DNA of 64,000 nt, taken from positions 62,001 through 126,000 of the forward strand of contig NZ_JANAVJ010000003.1 of the NCBI RefSeq assembly GCF_024213375.1, in the 5' to 3' direction. The notes under the pieces are model-generated. The model had not been told where the DNA came from. It searched no databases and saw nothing but the letters and a program-made list of their open reading frames with translations. The position numbers and the translations under genes were made by a program. This document shows, piece after piece, positions 18,646-28,551 of the stretch (the stretch's first letter is position 1; each line of letters opens with the position of its first letter). Source of the DNA: Paenibacillus sp. MZ04-78.2. Its GTDB lineage: Bacteria; Bacillota; Bacilli; Paenibacillales; NBRC-103111.

Positions 18646-19815
18646 TCACCCTTTCCCAGAGGCACTAGTCGTCCTGCCGATATGCTCATTGCTGCCGATC
18701 AAAACGATATCTCCCCCACCATGCTCATCTTGATGTCCGATGACGCACCCGTCTTCCACGACCGTTCCCTCGCCGATAATCGCCTTATGGATACTCACGT
18801 TGCTGCCGATCGTCACGTTCGGCATAATGACGGAATCCCGGATGACGGTGCCCTCGCCGACCTGCACGCCGTAGAACAGCACGGAATGATCGACCTCGCC
18901 GAACACGCAGCAGCCTTCGTTAATCAGCGAACGCCGCACCTGCGCCGTCGGGGCCACGTACTGCCCGGGCTGGCACGGATTGACCGAATATATGCGCCAT
19001 TCCCGGTCGTTCAGATTGAATTCGGGCTCATCCTCCAGCAGGTCCATATTGGCTTCCCATAAGCTCTGAATCGTCCCAACGTCCTTCCAGTAGCCTTCAA
19101 ACGGATACGCAAAGAGCGGCCGCCCGTCGCGCAGCATCAGCGGAATGACGTCTTTCCCGAAGTCCTTGCTGGATTCAGGGTCGGCCTCGTCCTTGATCAA
19201 GTATTCCTTGAGCGCCTGCCAATTGAAAATGTAGATGCCCATCGAAGCCAGATTGCTCTTCGGCTCCTTCGGCTTTTCCGCGAACTCGGTAATCCGGTTC
19301 TCGTCATCCGTACTCATCAGGCCGAAGCGGCTCGCTTCCTCCCACTTCACTTCGATGACGGCGATCGTGCAGTCAGCCGCTTTGCTTTTATGGAAATCGA
19401 GCATCCGGTCGTAATCCATCTTGTAAATATGGTCGCCGGAGATGACCAGCACATACTCCGGGTCGTACTGCTCGATGAATGAAATGTTGCGGTAGATCGC
19501 GTTGGCCGTTCCCTTGTACCAATCGCCGCCGCTTTGCTCCATATAAGGAGGCAGCACCGTCACGCCGCCGCTCTTGCGGTCCAAATCCCACGGCGTTCCG
19601 ATTCCGATATACGTATTCAGCACGAGCGGCTGGTATTGCGTCAGAACGCCGACCGTATCGATGCCCGAGTTCGTGCAGTTGCTGAGGGTAAAATCGATGA
19701 TCCGGTATTTTCCGCCAAAATGAACCGCAGGCTTCGCCAGCTTGCTGGTCAGGACACCCAGACGTCTTCCTTCCCCACCGGCCAGCAGCATGGCCACACA
19801 CTCTTTTTTACGCAT
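18646..19815 (-). CDS. glgC: Glucose-1-phosphate adenylyltransferase, catalytic subunit
   Basis: A 389-residue enzyme making ADP-glucose from ATP and glucose-1-phosphate, the committed step of bacterial glycogen synthesis. The nucleotide loop [20 protein letters not shown] is intact. Other family segments are [34 protein letters not shown], and FAEKPKEP. The last third is a beta-helix with hexapeptide repeats. The start overlaps the glgB stop by 8 bases with an AGGAGGGGG ribosome site inside glgB. Confidence 0.96.
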   Translation of the reverse strand: MRKKECVAMLLAGGEGRRLGVLTSKLAKPAVHFGGKYRIIDFTLSNCTNSGIDTVGVLTQYQPLVLNTYIGIGTPWDLDRKSGGVTVLPPYMEQSGGDWYKGTANAIYRNISFIEQYDPEYVLVISGDHIYKMDYDRMLDFHKSKAADCTIAVIEVKWEEASRFGLMSTDDENRITEFAEKPKEPKSNLASMGIYIFNWQALKEYLIKDEADPESSKDFGKDVIPLMLRDGRPLFAYPFEGYWKDVGTIQSLWEANMDLLEDEPEFNLNDREWRIYSVNPCQPGQYVAPTAQVRRSLINEGCCVFGEVDHSVLFYGVQVGEGTVIRDSVIMPNVTIGSNVSIHKAIIGEGTVVEDGCVIGHQDEHGGGDIVLIGSNEHIGRTTSASGKG

Positions 19816-21748
19816 CGGCTTTCCCCCTCCTCGTCGTCGTATTGGTACGCTTGCGCTTGATTTTAACCGGCTTGAAGATCACGGCAGCCAGTGGAGGCAG
19901 CGTAATATGCAGGCTGTCCTGCCGGTCGTGCCATGGGACTTCTTCCGTCCGCAGCCTGCCCCCGTTCAGCTTGCCGGAGCCGCCGTATTCGCCTGCGTCG
20001 CTGTTGAACAGCTCCACGTACTCTCCGGCGAACGGAACGCCGATCCGGTACTTCGCATGGTACACGGGCGTAAAGTTGCAGACGATCACCAGCACGTCTT
20101 CCGGATTGCCGGAGCAGCGCATAAACGTCGTCACGCTCTGGCGCTGGTCGTGAGGATCGATCCAGGCGAACCCCTCCGGCTGATGATCCAGCTCCCACAG
20201 CGCGGGCTCGCGCAGATACAACTGGTTCAGGTCCCGTACGTACCGGTGCATGCTGCGGTGGCTGTCATAGCCGAGCATCTCCCAATCTAAATCCTCCAGG
20301 TCTTTCCATTCGTCGAATTGACCGAATTCGCCGCCCATAAATAGCAGCTTTTTGCCCGGATGGCTCATCATATAGCCGAAAAGCACTCGCAAATTCGCAA
20401 ACTTGCGCCAATAATCCCCAGGCATTTTGTTGAGCAGCGATTTTTTGCCGTGTACCACTTCGTCGTGCGACAGCGGCAGCACATAATTTTCGGAGAAGGC
20501 GTACATGAAGCTGAACGTCAGCAGGCCGTGGCTTCCGGGGCGGAAATACGGGTCTGTCACCATGTATTTCAGCATGTCGTTCATCCAGCCCATGTTCCAC
20601 TTGTAGTTGAACCCAAGGCCCCCGGCGTCGACCGGAGCCGTCACAAGCGGCCAAGCGGTCGAATCCTCAGCCATCATCAGCGCATCCGGATAACTAGCGA
20701 ATACCGTGCGGTTCATTTTTTTCAGGAAAGCGATCGCCTCGAGATTCTCGTCACCCCCATCGACGTTCTTGGTCCATAGCCCGCGCGGCTGGCCGAAATT
20801 CAGATAAAGAAGGCTCGCGACCGCATCGACGCGCAGTCCGTCAATATGGTACATATCCATCCAGAACAGCGCGTTCGAGATCAGGAAGCTGACGACTTCC
20901 GGCTTGGAAAAATCGAAAGCGAGCGTGCCCCATTCGGGCTTCTCGGCTAAGGCGGGATCGCTGTGCTCATATAGCGGCTGGCCGTCGAACTGCCGCAGAC
21001 CGTGCTCGTCTTTGACGAAATGGCCCGGCACCCAGTCCATAATGACGCCAATCCCCGCCCGGTGGCAGCAGTCGACGAAATACATGAAATCTTTTGGCGT
21101 ACCGAAGCGGCTGGTAACCGAATAATAGCCGGTGGCCTGGTAGCCCCAGGACCGGTCGTAAGGATGTTCAGCAAGCGGAAGCAGCTCGATATGGGTGTAA
21201 CCCATCTCTTTCACGTAGTCGACCAGTTCGCTTGCGAGTTCGCGGTAGGAGTAGTAGGCACCGTCCGGCTTCTTTTTCCAGGTGCCGAGATGTACTTCAT
21301 AGATGTTTAACGGGGAGCGGTAGACGGATTGGGACGCTTTGCGCGCTTGCCATTCCCGGTCGGTCCATTCGTAGCCGTCCAGCGAGCAGATGCGCGAAGC
21401 CGTTCCCGGCTTGAGCTCGGACCAGAACGCGTACGGATCGGCTTTATACAGCAGCGTTCCGGCAGAGGTAACGATTTCGTATTTGTAGTACTCTCCTTCC
21501 CGGACGCCGGGCACGAACAACAACCAAACGCCCCAGGTGCTTACCTTTTGCATCGCATGACCCGAGCCGTCCCAGCAATTGAAGTCGCCGACCACCCGAA
21601 CCTCGCGGGCGTGTGGGGCCCAGACGGCGAAGCGGACGCCGCGTTCCCCCTCCGACTCGGCCAAATGGGAGCCAAGCATCCGGTAGCTTCGGAATAAATT
21701 TCCTTCGTGGAACAGATACAAGTCCTCCGGACCGGGGATCAAGCTCAT
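19808..21748 (-). CDS. glgB: 1,4-alpha-glucan branching enzyme
   Basis: About 646 residues (GH13). An N-terminal CBM48-like module ([21 protein letters not shown]) precedes the catalytic barrel. Active-site segments are [14 protein letters not shown], the nucleophile Asp in [13 protein letters not shown], the acid/base Glu in [10 protein letters not shown], and [15 protein letters not shown]. It introduces alpha-1,6 branches into glycogen. The first gene of the operon. ATG 21748 and the adjacent GTG 21751 both follow AAGGGGGA; an upstream ATG at 21778 lacks a ribosome site. The C-terminal tail is Lys/Arg-rich. Confidence 0.94.
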   Translation of the reverse strand: MSLIPGPEDLYLFHEGNLFRSYRMLGSHLAESEGERGVRFAVWAPHAREVRVVGDFNCWDGSGHAMQKVSTWGVWLLFVPGVREGEYYKYEIVTSAGTLLYKADPYAFWSELKPGTASRICSLDGYEWTDREWQARKASQSVYRSPLNIYEVHLGTWKKKPDGAYYSYRELASELVDYVKEMGYTHIELLPLAEHPYDRSWGYQATGYYSVTSRFGTPKDFMYFVDCCHRAGIGVIMDWVPGHFVKDEHGLRQFDGQPLYEHSDPALAEKPEWGTLAFDFSKPEVVSFLISNALFWMDMYHIDGLRVDAVASLLYLNFGQPRGLWTKNVDGGDENLEAIAFLKKMNRTVFASYPDALMMAEDSTAWPLVTAPVDAGGLGFNYKWNMGWMNDMLKYMVTDPYFRPGSHGLLTFSFMYAFSENYVLPLSHDEVVHGKKSLLNKMPGDYWRKFANLRVLFGYMMSHPGKKLLFMGGEFGQFDEWKDLEDLDWEMLGYDSHRSMHRYVRDLNQLYLREPALWELDHQPEGFAWIDPHDQRQSVTTFMRCSGNPEDVLVIVCNFTPVYHAKYRIGVPFAGEYVELFNSDAGEYGGSGKLNGGRLRTEEVPWHDRQDSLHITLPPLAAVIFKPVKIKRKRTNTTTRRGKADA

Positions 21749-21962
21749 CACGTTCCGTTCATCCCCCTTTTCGATCATTGTTTCTGTCTCTACTTACACA
21801 AATACTACGCGCTTGAATAAATTCCTGTCTGAATAGTGCAAATTCTTCGTGAATTCAGAATTTGGCAAAATTAATGGTCATTCAAGAAAGATAAAAAAAG
21901 GATTTTGCTTCTCTTTTGTGGAAGTAGTAAGTCACACTCAAAGGGAGAGGATGGATTAACGT

Positions 21963-23090
21963 ATGAATGACAAGCTGAAAGGTTTGGCGCTGGGCCTATC
22001 GCTGGGCGTCATGCTGACAGGGTCGGTCGCCTATGCGAGCGGCACTCAAATTGAGGTATATTTTAAGCAGCTCAAATATATGTTCGACGGTGTAGAGAAA
22101 AAACCGACCGCCGAGCAGGGGCAAGGTTTCATTTATAACGGCACCACCTACGTGCCGCTCAGATTCGTCAGCGAATCGCTCGGCAAGGAAGTAAGCTGGG
22201 ACGAGAGCAGCGGGACGATCTGGGTTGGCAAGAAAGGCGATCCGAACGGCGTCGTCGCGACTTACAAGGGCGGGCAAATTACATGGGGCGAGGCCAACAA
22301 GTTCGTTTCGGTCTTGCACTTACTGAACAGGACCGGAGAGGTCGACGAACAGTTCCTGAAGCATATCATCGGCTACAAAGTATTAGCCGGGCGGATCACA
22401 GCGGAACAGAAGGCTGCCCTCCCCGCCGAAATCGACAAGCACTACCCTGAGGTGAAAAAAATAATAGCCGAATTGAAGCAAACCGAGGATTTTGCCTCCT
22501 TGCTGGCTAAAGAAGGATTAAGTGAGCAGGATGTCCGCGACTATCTCGGCCTCGACATCGCCGCCGGCCAGGCAATTTCCGCCCTAGCAACCGATGCGAA
22601 GCTGAAAGAAGCCTACGATGCGGGCATTGCTGCAAAAAACGGCGAGTTCGTGAAAGCGTCCGTACGGCATATTTTGATCGGCTTCGAGGACTCCGCCGGC
22701 AAAGAGCGTTCGAAGGATGACGCCAAGAAGCTGGCGCTCGATATCGCCGCGAAGCTGAAAAACGGCGAGGATTTCGCCGCGCTGGCCAAGCAGTATTCCG
22801 ACGACCCCGGCTCCAAAGATTTGGGTGGCCTGTTCGAGAACCAGCCGGTAACGGATTTTGTTGAAGCGTTTAAGAAAACGGCCGCCGAGCTGGAGCTGAA
22901 CAAAATCAGCGAACCGGTTGAAACGGAGGTCGGCTACCATATCATGCGCGTCGAAGCCCGTTCCACGCAAACGTTCGACGAAGTGAAGGACGAGCTGAAG
23001 CAGGACGTGATGACCGAAGCCTACGAGAAGTTTACGGGGCAGGAGCTGCCGGGATTGATCGAAAAACTGGACCTGCCTAAAGCAAAGTAA
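21963..23090 (+). CDS. Secreted parvulin-type peptidyl-prolyl isomerase with stalk domain
   Basis: A 375-residue exported foldase. Signal peptide about 1-25 (GLALGLSLGVMLTGSVAYA). A copper-amine-oxidase-like N-terminal domain (about 30-90: FIYNGTTYVPLRFVSESLG, SWDESSGTIWVG) replaces the usual N-terminal arrangement. A SurA/PrsA-like helical region follows, then a parvulin domain (about 230-335: VRHILIGFE, DFAALAKQYSDDPGSKDLGGL, VGYHIMRVE). No lipobox Cys follows the signal peptide, unlike lipoprotein PrsA. It likely assists folding of secreted proteins at the wall. GGGAGAGG precedes the ATG. Confidence 0.88.
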   Translation: MNDKLKGLALGLSLGVMLTGSVAYASGTQIEVYFKQLKYMFDGVEKKPTAEQGQGFIYNGTTYVPLRFVSESLGKEVSWDESSGTIWVGKKGDPNGVVATYKGGQITWGEANKFVSVLHLLNRTGEVDEQFLKHIIGYKVLAGRITAEQKAALPAEIDKHYPEVKKIIAELKQTEDFASLLAKEGLSEQDVRDYLGLDIAAGQAISALATDAKLKEAYDAGIAAKNGEFVKASVRHILIGFEDSAGKERSKDDAKKLALDIAAKLKNGEDFAALAKQYSDDPGSKDLGGLFENQPVTDFVEAFKKTAAELELNKISEPVETEVGYHIMRVEARSTQTFDEVKDELKQDVMTEAYEKFTGQELPGLIEKLDLPKAK

Positions 23091-23097
23091 TACATAG

Positions 23098-23131
23098 CCG
23101 GAGCGCTCTTTCGGAGCGTCTCCGGTTTTTT
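23098..23131 (+). terminator. Terminator of the foldase gene
   Basis: CCGGAG and CTCCGG arms with an inner GCTC/GAGC stem are followed by TTTTTT. Confidence 0.9.
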
Positions 23132-23233
23132 GCGTCCGGCCGATGGATTCGTCTGCCGGAATCGTGTAAAATGTTGAAGATGCCGAATGGCAATACTGAG
23201 ACTGGAAATCAAATTAAAGGATGGTCGCTACTT

Positions 23234-24097
23234 ATGTTTGCAGCACAAGACTGGAAAGATTACGAATTGATCGACACCGGAGGCGGCGAGAAGCTGGAAC
23301 GCTGGGGCAGTATCGTCCTGCGGCGTCCCGATCCGCAGATTATTTGGCCGCTGCCTCAGGAGACTGGCGTATGGCGCGGAGCCGACGCCCATTACCACCG
23401 CAGCTCCAGCGGCGGCGGCAGCTGGGAATACCGCAAGGACATTCCCGAGCGCTGGACAATCTCGTACCGCGGGCTGTCGTTTCATATTAAACCGACCAGC
23501 TTCAAGCACACCGGCCTGTTCCCGGAGCAAGCCGTCAACTGGAGCTGGATGATGGATAAAATCCGCAGCGCCGGCCGGCCGATCCGCGTGCTGAATCTGT
23601 TCGCTTATACCGGCGGCGCTTCCGTCGCGTGCGCTTCGGCGGGTGCCGAGGTATGCCATGTCGACGCATCCAAGGGCGTTGTGCAGTGGGCGAAAGAAAA
23701 CCTGCAGTTGTCCGGTCTCGGGGATCGCCCGGTACGCTTCATTACGGACGACGTGTTCAAATTCGTCCAGCGCGAGCAGCGCCGCGGCAGCAAATACGAC
23801 GCCATTATTATGGACCCGCCGTCGTACGGACGCGGACCGAACGGCGAAACGTGGAAGCTGGAAACGAACCTGTATCCGTTTGTGGAAACGTGCATGAGCA
23901 TTTTGACGGACAAGCCTTTGTTTTTCCTCATCAATTCCTACACGACTGGCATTTCCGCCACGGTGCTTCACAACACGCTTGCCTTGTCTCTTGGCCGGAG
24001 CCATGGCGGAACGATCACTTGCGGCGAGATCGGCCTGCCGATTACAGCCTCGAAGCTGATGCTGCCTTGCGGCATCCTCGGCCGCTGGGAGGCTTAG
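23234..24097 (+). CDS. Class I SAM-dependent methyltransferase (RlmI/RlmK-like)
   Basis: A 287-residue methyltransferase. SAM-binding motif I is VLNLFAYTGGASVACASAGA, the acidic loop is CHVDASKGVVQWAKENL, and the catalytic region reads IIMDPPSYGRGPNGE, as in the rRNA 5-methylcytosine/guanine methyltransferase-like group. The N-terminal half is beta-rich (WGSIVLRRPDPQIIWPL). The start is the ATG after AAAGGATGG; upstream in-frame codons overlap the intergenic region. It lies 3 bases before a pseudouridine synthase gene, so the pair probably modify RNA from one transcript. The exact base target is not known. Confidence 0.88.
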   Translation: MFAAQDWKDYELIDTGGGEKLERWGSIVLRRPDPQIIWPLPQETGVWRGADAHYHRSSSGGGSWEYRKDIPERWTISYRGLSFHIKPTSFKHTGLFPEQAVNWSWMMDKIRSAGRPIRVLNLFAYTGGASVACASAGAEVCHVDASKGVVQWAKENLQLSGLGDRPVRFITDDVFKFVQREQRRGSKYDAIIMDPPSYGRGPNGETWKLETNLYPFVETCMSILTDKPLFFLINSYTTGISATVLHNTLALSLGRSHGGTITCGEIGLPITASKLMLPCGILGRWEA

Positions 24098-24100
24098 CGT

Positions 24101-24808
24101 ATGGGCGGCTCTCACCCGCGCGTTCCGGTGCTGTACGAGGACAATCACGTCATCGTCGTCGTTAAGCCGCCGAACGTTCCGACACAGGAGGACGCCTCCC
24201 GTGACCCCGACCTGCTGACGCTGATCAAAGCCGATCTCAAGGAGCGGCACCGGAAGCCGGGCAACGTGTATCTCGGTTTGGTCCAGCGGCTTGACCGGCC
24301 GGTAGGGGGAGTCATGGTATTCGCCAAAACCTCCAAAGCCGCCTCCCGGCTCTCCGATGCAGTCCGTACGCGCGCAATCCGCAAGGTATATACAGCGGTC
24401 GTTAACGGCCGGCCCAAAGAGCCTCAAGGAACGCTGCGGCATCACTTGCTGAAAGATACCAAAACGAATACGGTATCCGTCGTTCCCGCTTCGAAGACCG
24501 GCGCCAAGGAGGCGGTGCTCGATTACCGCGTCCTGTCCGGCCGAGACGGCTTGTCGCTTGTACAGGTCGAGCTCCACACCGGACGCCCGCACCAAATCCG
24601 CGTCCAGTTCGCGGCTATCGGCTGCCCGCTCGTAGGCGATCAGCGGTACGGCGGCGCTCTGGCGAAGCCCGGTCAGCAGATCGCGCTGTGGTCCACCCTG
24701 CTCGAATTCACGCACCCGGTCACGCAGGAAGCGCTCCACTTCACGTCGGAGCCTCCGGGAGCCTTTCCTTGGCTGCTCTGGGACCTGAAGGCCGCAGGGG
24801 CTTTATAG
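24101..24808 (+). CDS. RluA-family RNA pseudouridine synthase
   Basis: A 235-residue enzyme isomerising uridine to pseudouridine in rRNA or tRNA. The catalytic Asp is in LVQRLDRPVGGVMVFAKT. The family core VLYEDNHVIVVVKPPNVPTQ and the HTGRPHQIRVQFA motif are both clear. There is no N-terminal S4 domain, as in the RluA/TruC short forms. It is co-transcribed with the upstream methyltransferase. A conventional ribosome site is not obvious, which fits translational coupling to the neighbour. Confidence 0.92.
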   Translation: MGGSHPRVPVLYEDNHVIVVVKPPNVPTQEDASRDPDLLTLIKADLKERHRKPGNVYLGLVQRLDRPVGGVMVFAKTSKAASRLSDAVRTRAIRKVYTAVVNGRPKEPQGTLRHHLLKDTKTNTVSVVPASKTGAKEAVLDYRVLSGRDGLSLVQVELHTGRPHQIRVQFAAIGCPLVGDQRYGGALAKPGQQIALWSTLLEFTHPVTQEALHFTSEPPGAFPWLLWDLKAAGAL

Positions 24809-24926
24809 CCCCCATGAACGCGGCGACCGCACATATATATGACGAAATTGAAAAAGACCAGGCGCCGTCATCCGACAAGGTTGTACATAATCGCCGAACG
24901 TCTTTTCAAAGCAAACGTGAATATGG

Positions 24927-25007
24927 TATGATGGATTTACAAAAAAAGTTATTGTCGGCAAACCAGAAAGGCCGCGAATGTTCCAGCATCCGCGACCTTG
25001 CTACAAT
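24927..25007 (+). promoter_or_regulatory. Two candidate extended -10 promoters for the antisense RNA
   Basis: TGGTATGAT (-10 at 24927-24932, weak -35 TTTTCA 18 bases upstream) and TGCTACAAT (-10 at 25002-25007) both point rightward into the terminator at 25049-25095. Either would make a short untranslated RNA. Confidence 0.5.
24970..24997 (-). terminator. Hairpin at the probable 3' end of the toxin mRNA
   Basis: On the minus strand an 11-pair stem forms (GGTCGCGGATG with CATTCGCGGCC, two G-U pairs), followed by TTTCTGGTTTG. On the plus strand the same bases contain two mismatches, so the structure favours the minus-strand RNA. The T-tract is weak. Confidence 0.45.
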
Positions 25008-25048
25008 AGATTGCCCTCAAGGCGATCGGCGCAAGGAATAACCAAGCG

Positions 25049-25095
25049 GTAGACCTCTCGGGTTCCAAGGCTCAAGGGAGGTCTACTTCTTTTTT
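25049..25095 (+). terminator. Terminator of the antisense RNA
   Basis: GTAGACCTC and GAGGTCTAC form a perfect 9-base stem followed by TTCTTTTTT. It overlaps the last codons of the toxin gene on the other strand. Confidence 0.85.
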
Positions 25096-25166
25096 AAGTA
25101 GGAAAGTAAAGCGAGAATAAACATGCCGAACATGAACATCAACGTTACGGCATCCTTTACTTCCAT
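25083..25166 (-). CDS. Holin-like type I toxin peptide (27 residues)
   Basis: A 27-codon frame beginning MEVKDAVTLM, continuing with a hydrophobic helix (FMFGMFILALLSYL) and ending KKK. This matches the small holin-like toxin family of Firmicutes (TxpA/BsrG relatives): a short acidic-basic N-terminus with DA, one membrane helix and a basic tail. AAGGAGGTGAT precedes the ATG at ideal spacing. A promoter lies at 25257-25285, leaving an 85-base leader containing a GGATTCGC/GCGAACC hairpin near the ribosome site. A convergent RNA overlaps the 3' end. Such peptides insert in and depolarise the membrane when unchecked. Confidence 0.85.
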   Translation of the reverse strand: MEVKDAVTLMFMFGMFILALLSYLKKK

Positions 25167-25256
25167 GGCATCACCTCCTTCCGGATTCGCTTATGCGAAC
25201 CCACAAATGGCAGGGGTGTGCCAACCGTCCTTGAGTGCCTTCCCTATTGCATCCAC

Positions 25257-25285
25257 ATTATACCATACGCCACGATAAATGAGAA
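25257..25285 (-). promoter_or_regulatory. Promoter of the toxin gene
   Basis: On the minus strand: TTCTCA, a 17-base spacer, then TATAAT preceded by TGG (extended -10). The predicted start is near 25250. Confidence 0.75.
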
Positions 25286-25315
25286 CATATTTTCGTATTC
25301 TAATTCACCAAAACG

Positions 25316-25729
25316 CTAAGCATTGGCAACCTTACCCAGCAAGTATACAAGCAATTGCTGATTGTGTGAGGAAATTCGGCTCAAATATTGCTGCAAGAAC
25401 TGTTCGCGGATTTGCACGCCGCGTTCGCATTCGAAGCTTCCCTTCTCCGTTACCAATACCCACACGATGCGGCGGTCCTTCTCGTCCCGCTCTCTTGCGA
25501 TTAACCCGCTCTTTTCCATCCGGTCAAGCAGCGTCGTAATCGCCGCAGGCGTCGTCGCCAAATACTCGATGAAATCCGAAGGCTTCATTCGGTCCCGCTC
25601 GGAAGCCAACAGCCTTTCGAGCAGCGTAAGCTGCCCTTCCGTCAGCGTCGGAGCAAGCTCCGCTTCCATATGCGTGCGCAAATCTTTGGACAATTTCCAC
25701 CACAGCTTGGCAAATTCCTGAGTTATCAC
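25316..25729 (-). CDS. MarR-family transcriptional regulator
   Basis: About 137 residues with the winged-helix pattern of MarR: LTEGQLTLLERLLA, the recognition helix region TTPAAITTLLDRMEKSGLIARE, and the wing DEKDRRIVWVLVTEKG. GTG 25729 lies 8 bases after GGGAG. The frame is open to an ATG at 25804, but a TATAAT with TGC (about 25764-25769, minus strand) sits within that stretch, so transcription starts downstream of it. The regulated gene is not obvious: the neighbours are the toxin locus and a small protein. Confidence 0.87.
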   Translation of the reverse strand: MITQEFAKLWWKLSKDLRTHMEAELAPTLTEGQLTLLERLLASERDRMKPSDFIEYLATTPAAITTLLDRMEKSGLIARERDEKDRRIVWVLVTEKGSFECERGVQIREQFLQQYLSRISSHNQQLLVYLLGKVANA

Positions 25730-25928
25730 GATCATCACTCCCGAAAAACCAATTTTTTCCCTAATTATAGCATTGACCTCCGTCTTTTTAAAGGTTAACT
25801 CCATAAATATTTTAGGACATAAAACGATAAAATCGGGTACCTTTTGACGGAGTTCAACATATACTGCACATGGGACATTCGCCTATACGCGGAGCTTGTC
25901 AATCCATGGAAGACAAGGAGTGGAAGGA

Positions 25929-26105
25929 ATGGAAGGAATGGAAGACTGGAAGCGCAAAATCGGAGAAAGCGCATTGACCAAAGGAATTATAAACGACCCA
26001 GACTGGCTCGAAAAGTTGGACGATTCGATGCCGGTATGGGCCGTTCTGCAATTGATGCTGGAGCTGCTCGAAAAGCTCGAGCCGCAGTACACCAGCTATG
26101 ACTAA
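25929..26105 (+). CDS. Small acidic protein of unknown function
   Basis: A 58-residue frame, [12 protein letters not shown] onward, with two predicted helices (a Leu-rich one, [14 protein letters not shown]) and no membrane segment. AAGGAG lies 8 bases before the ATG, a strong ribosome site; an upstream TTG in the same frame is less likely. The gene converges on parC and their stop codons overlap by 4 bases, leaving no room for a terminator. I do not recognise the family. Confidence 0.6.
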   Translation: MEGMEDWKRKIGESALTKGIINDPDWLEKLDDSMPVWAVLQLMLELLEKLEPQYTSYD

Positions 26106-28537
26106 GTAATCTTCAAAATATTCGTTACCGTTTCGTTTTTATTGACCGGAACGATGCATTTCCCTATGGATTTGCGGTCATCAATCGGCGTCCGCTCGGT
26201 TGAGAAAGTTACTCTTCCGCCCGTACTCAGGATGGCGGTCAGGTCGAACGGCTCTTTAACCACAAAAGCGCCTTTCAGCTCCGATCCGTTCGGCTTTACC
26301 CGCTTGCCCTCCTTGAATTCGAACGTAATAATCCCCTTGCCTCCGCGTCCTTGAACGGGATAATCCGCTACGAGCGAACGCTTCGCATACCCAAGCTCCG
26401 TCATGACGACGACTTCTCCTTCGTCCCCGTCGATCCAATCGGCGGCAACGACCTCATCGTCATCCTTAAGCTGAATGCCGCGAACCCCTGCAGCGGCGCG
26501 TCCCATCGGATTCACTTTGTCCTCCTTGAAGCGGATGGCCATCCCCTGCTTCGTTACCAGCAGCAGCTCTTTTGAGCCTGTGCTGAGCAATACGTCAAGC
26601 ACCGCGTCCTGATCGCCCACTTTGCAAGCGACGATCCCGGTCGAACGATTCGTAAAATAATCCTTCAGCTCGGTCCGTTTAACCTGCCCTTTGCGCGTAA
26701 CAAATACGAGCGACTTGCCCGGCTCTTCGAAATCCTTGACCGGCAACACGTGAATAATGCGGTCGTCCTTGGAAATCGGAATGACGTTGACGATGGCGGT
26801 GCCGTTCTCCTTCCATTTGTACTCCGGAATTTGATGCACCGGCAGCAGGAAGTATTGCCCTTTCTGCGTGAAAATAAGCAGGCTCTCCAGCGTATTGACA
26901 TCGAGCAGATAGCGAAGAGAATCGCCTTCCTTCAGTCCCGTCTTGTCAATCTCGCCGCCGGAACGGATAAACGACAGCTTGCCCGTACGCTTGATATAGC
27001 CTTCGCTGGAAAGCGTAACGAAGACGTCTTCGGCCGTCACCATGACTTCCAGATTGACTTTAAGCTCTTCCACTTCGTCCTGGATGCCCGATCGGCGGTC
27101 GATACCGTACTTATCGCGGATTTGCGACATTTCATTCTTAATGACAGTCAAAAGCTTCTTCTCGCTGCCAAGAATTCCTTTCAGGTACGCGATTGTTTTC
27201 TGAACGTCCTTCCATTCCTTTTCCAAAGAATGAATCTCCAGATTCGTCAAACGATACAGCTGCAAGGTCAAAATCGCATCGGCTTGCCGTTCGGTAAAGC
27301 CGAATTTGGCGACGAGGTTGTTTTGGGCGTCCTGACGGTTTTTCGACGCTTTGATCGCGGCGATGACCTCGTCCAGAATGTTGAGCGCCTTGACCAATCC
27401 TTCGAGCACGTGGGCGCGGTCTTCCGCCTTCTCCAGCTCGAATCGCGAACGGTGGGTGACCACTTCTTTTTGATGGTCGATATAGGCCTCCAGCATATCG
27501 CGCAGCCCAAGCTGCTTCGGCGTCTTGTTGACGATGGCGACCATGTTGAAATTATAGGCCACCTGGAGGTCGGTCTTCTTGAACAAATACGCCAAAATCC
27601 CCTGCGCATCCGCTTCCTTTTTCAGCTCGACGACAATACGAAGACCCTCGCGGCCGCTCTCGTCGCGAACCTCCGCAATGCCTTCGAGTTTTTTCTCCAG
27701 ACGAATATTTTCCATCGCCGTTACCAGGCGGGATTTCACGACTTGATAAGGAATTTCGGTAATGACGATCTGCTGGCGACCGCCGCGCAGGTCCTCGATC
27801 GCCGTGCGCGCCCGCACATAGATGCGGCCCCGGCCGGTCCGGTACGCCTCGCGTATCCCTTCCGAGCCCATAATAATGCCGCCGGTCGGAAAATCCGGGC
27901 CTTTGATGTCGCCCATCAATTCTTCCAGCGTACTGTCCGGCTTATCGATCAACGCAATACAGGCATTAACCACCTCGCGCAGGCAGTGCGGCGGAATTTC
28001 CGTCGCAAATCCGGACGAGATGCCGCTAACGCCGTTAACCAGCAAATTCGGAAACCGCGAAGGCAGCACGACCGGCTCCTTCGTCGTGTTGTCAAAGTTA
28101 TCCTTGAACTGAACCGTCCGCTTCTCGATGTCCCGCAGCAGCTCCATCGCGATTTCGGACAACCGCGCTTCGGTGTACCGCATCGCAGCCGGCGGGTCGT
28201 CGTCCATCGAGCCCCAGTTGCCGTGGCCGTCTACCAAGACGTGGCTCATTTTCCAAGGCTGCGCCATCCGCACCATGCCTTCGTAAATCGAGGCGTCGCC
28301 GTGCGGATGGTAATTGCCCATCACGTCCCCGACCGTCTTTGCCGATTTGCGATACGGCTTATCCGGCGTGTTCCCGGAATCGTACATGGCGTACAGAATA
28401 CGCCGCTGCACCGGCTTCAGCCCGTCGCGCACGTCCGGAATTGCGCGGTCTTGAATGATATATTTGGAATACCGGCCGAACCGGTCACCTACAACCTCTT
28501 CTAGAAAGGCCGGCAAAAATTTTTCCTGGATACTCAC
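26102..28537 (-). CDS. parC: DNA topoisomerase IV subunit A
   Basis: An 811-residue type IIA topoisomerase subunit that decatenates daughter chromosomes with ParE. The catalytic Tyr is residue 121 in [11 protein letters not shown]. The quinolone-resistance region reads [10 protein letters not shown], with the sensitive-type Ser and Glu. A coiled-coil/tower region follows, and the C-terminal half has beta-pinwheel repeats ([16 protein letters not shown]). The start is GTG 28537 with GGGGGG at good spacing, 14 bases after the parE stop. Confidence 0.96.
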   Translation of the reverse strand: MSIQEKFLPAFLEEVVGDRFGRYSKYIIQDRAIPDVRDGLKPVQRRILYAMYDSGNTPDKPYRKSAKTVGDVMGNYHPHGDASIYEGMVRMAQPWKMSHVLVDGHGNWGSMDDDPPAAMRYTEARLSEIAMELLRDIEKRTVQFKDNFDNTTKEPVVLPSRFPNLLVNGVSGISSGFATEIPPHCLREVVNACIALIDKPDSTLEELMGDIKGPDFPTGGIIMGSEGIREAYRTGRGRIYVRARTAIEDLRGGRQQIVITEIPYQVVKSRLVTAMENIRLEKKLEGIAEVRDESGREGLRIVVELKKEADAQGILAYLFKKTDLQVAYNFNMVAIVNKTPKQLGLRDMLEAYIDHQKEVVTHRSRFELEKAEDRAHVLEGLVKALNILDEVIAAIKASKNRQDAQNNLVAKFGFTERQADAILTLQLYRLTNLEIHSLEKEWKDVQKTIAYLKGILGSEKKLLTVIKNEMSQIRDKYGIDRRSGIQDEVEELKVNLEVMVTAEDVFVTLSSEGYIKRTGKLSFIRSGGEIDKTGLKEGDSLRYLLDVNTLESLLIFTQKGQYFLLPVHQIPEYKWKENGTAIVNVIPISKDDRIIHVLPVKDFEEPGKSLVFVTRKGQVKRTELKDYFTNRSTGIVACKVGDQDAVLDVLLSTGSKELLLVTKQGMAIRFKEDKVNPMGRAAAGVRGIQLKDDDEVVAADWIDGDEGEVVVMTELGYAKRSLVADYPVQGRGGKGIITFEFKEGKRVKPNGSELKGAFVVKEPFDLTAILSTGGRVTFSTERTPIDDRKSIGKCIVPVNKNETVTNILKIT

Positions 28538-28551
28538 AAAAGGCCCCCCGT

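Larger units (their letters stand above)
24939..25095 (+). ncRNA. Putative antisense RNA antitoxin (type I system)
   Basis: No coding region is convincing on the plus strand here, yet extended -10 promoters (24927, 25002) and a strong terminator (25049-25095) bracket a short transcript of roughly 80 or 155 bases. It overlaps the 3' end and stop codon of the holin-like peptide gene on the opposite strand and so would base-pair with its mRNA tail, as in TxpA/RatA- and BsrE/SR5-type pairs. The exact 5' end cannot be fixed by eye. Confidence 0.6.

Noticed and set aside
17566-19062. Open frame on the plus strand opposite glgD and glgC
   Set aside because: Spans two certain genes on the other strand and has no family signature.
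23228-24739. Open frame on the minus strand opposite the methyltransferase and pseudouridine synthase genes
   Set aside because: Covers two clear genes in the opposite direction; composition is that of a shadow frame.
25844-26101. Alternative frame overlapping the small gene before parC
   Set aside because: Arg/Asn-rich with no ribosome site; the frame starting at 25929 has a strong one.
26750-28504. Long open frame on the plus strand opposite parC
   Set aside because: Encodes no recognisable domain, is rich in Arg/His/Leu as expected of an antisense frame of a GC-biased gene, and parC on the other strand is certain.
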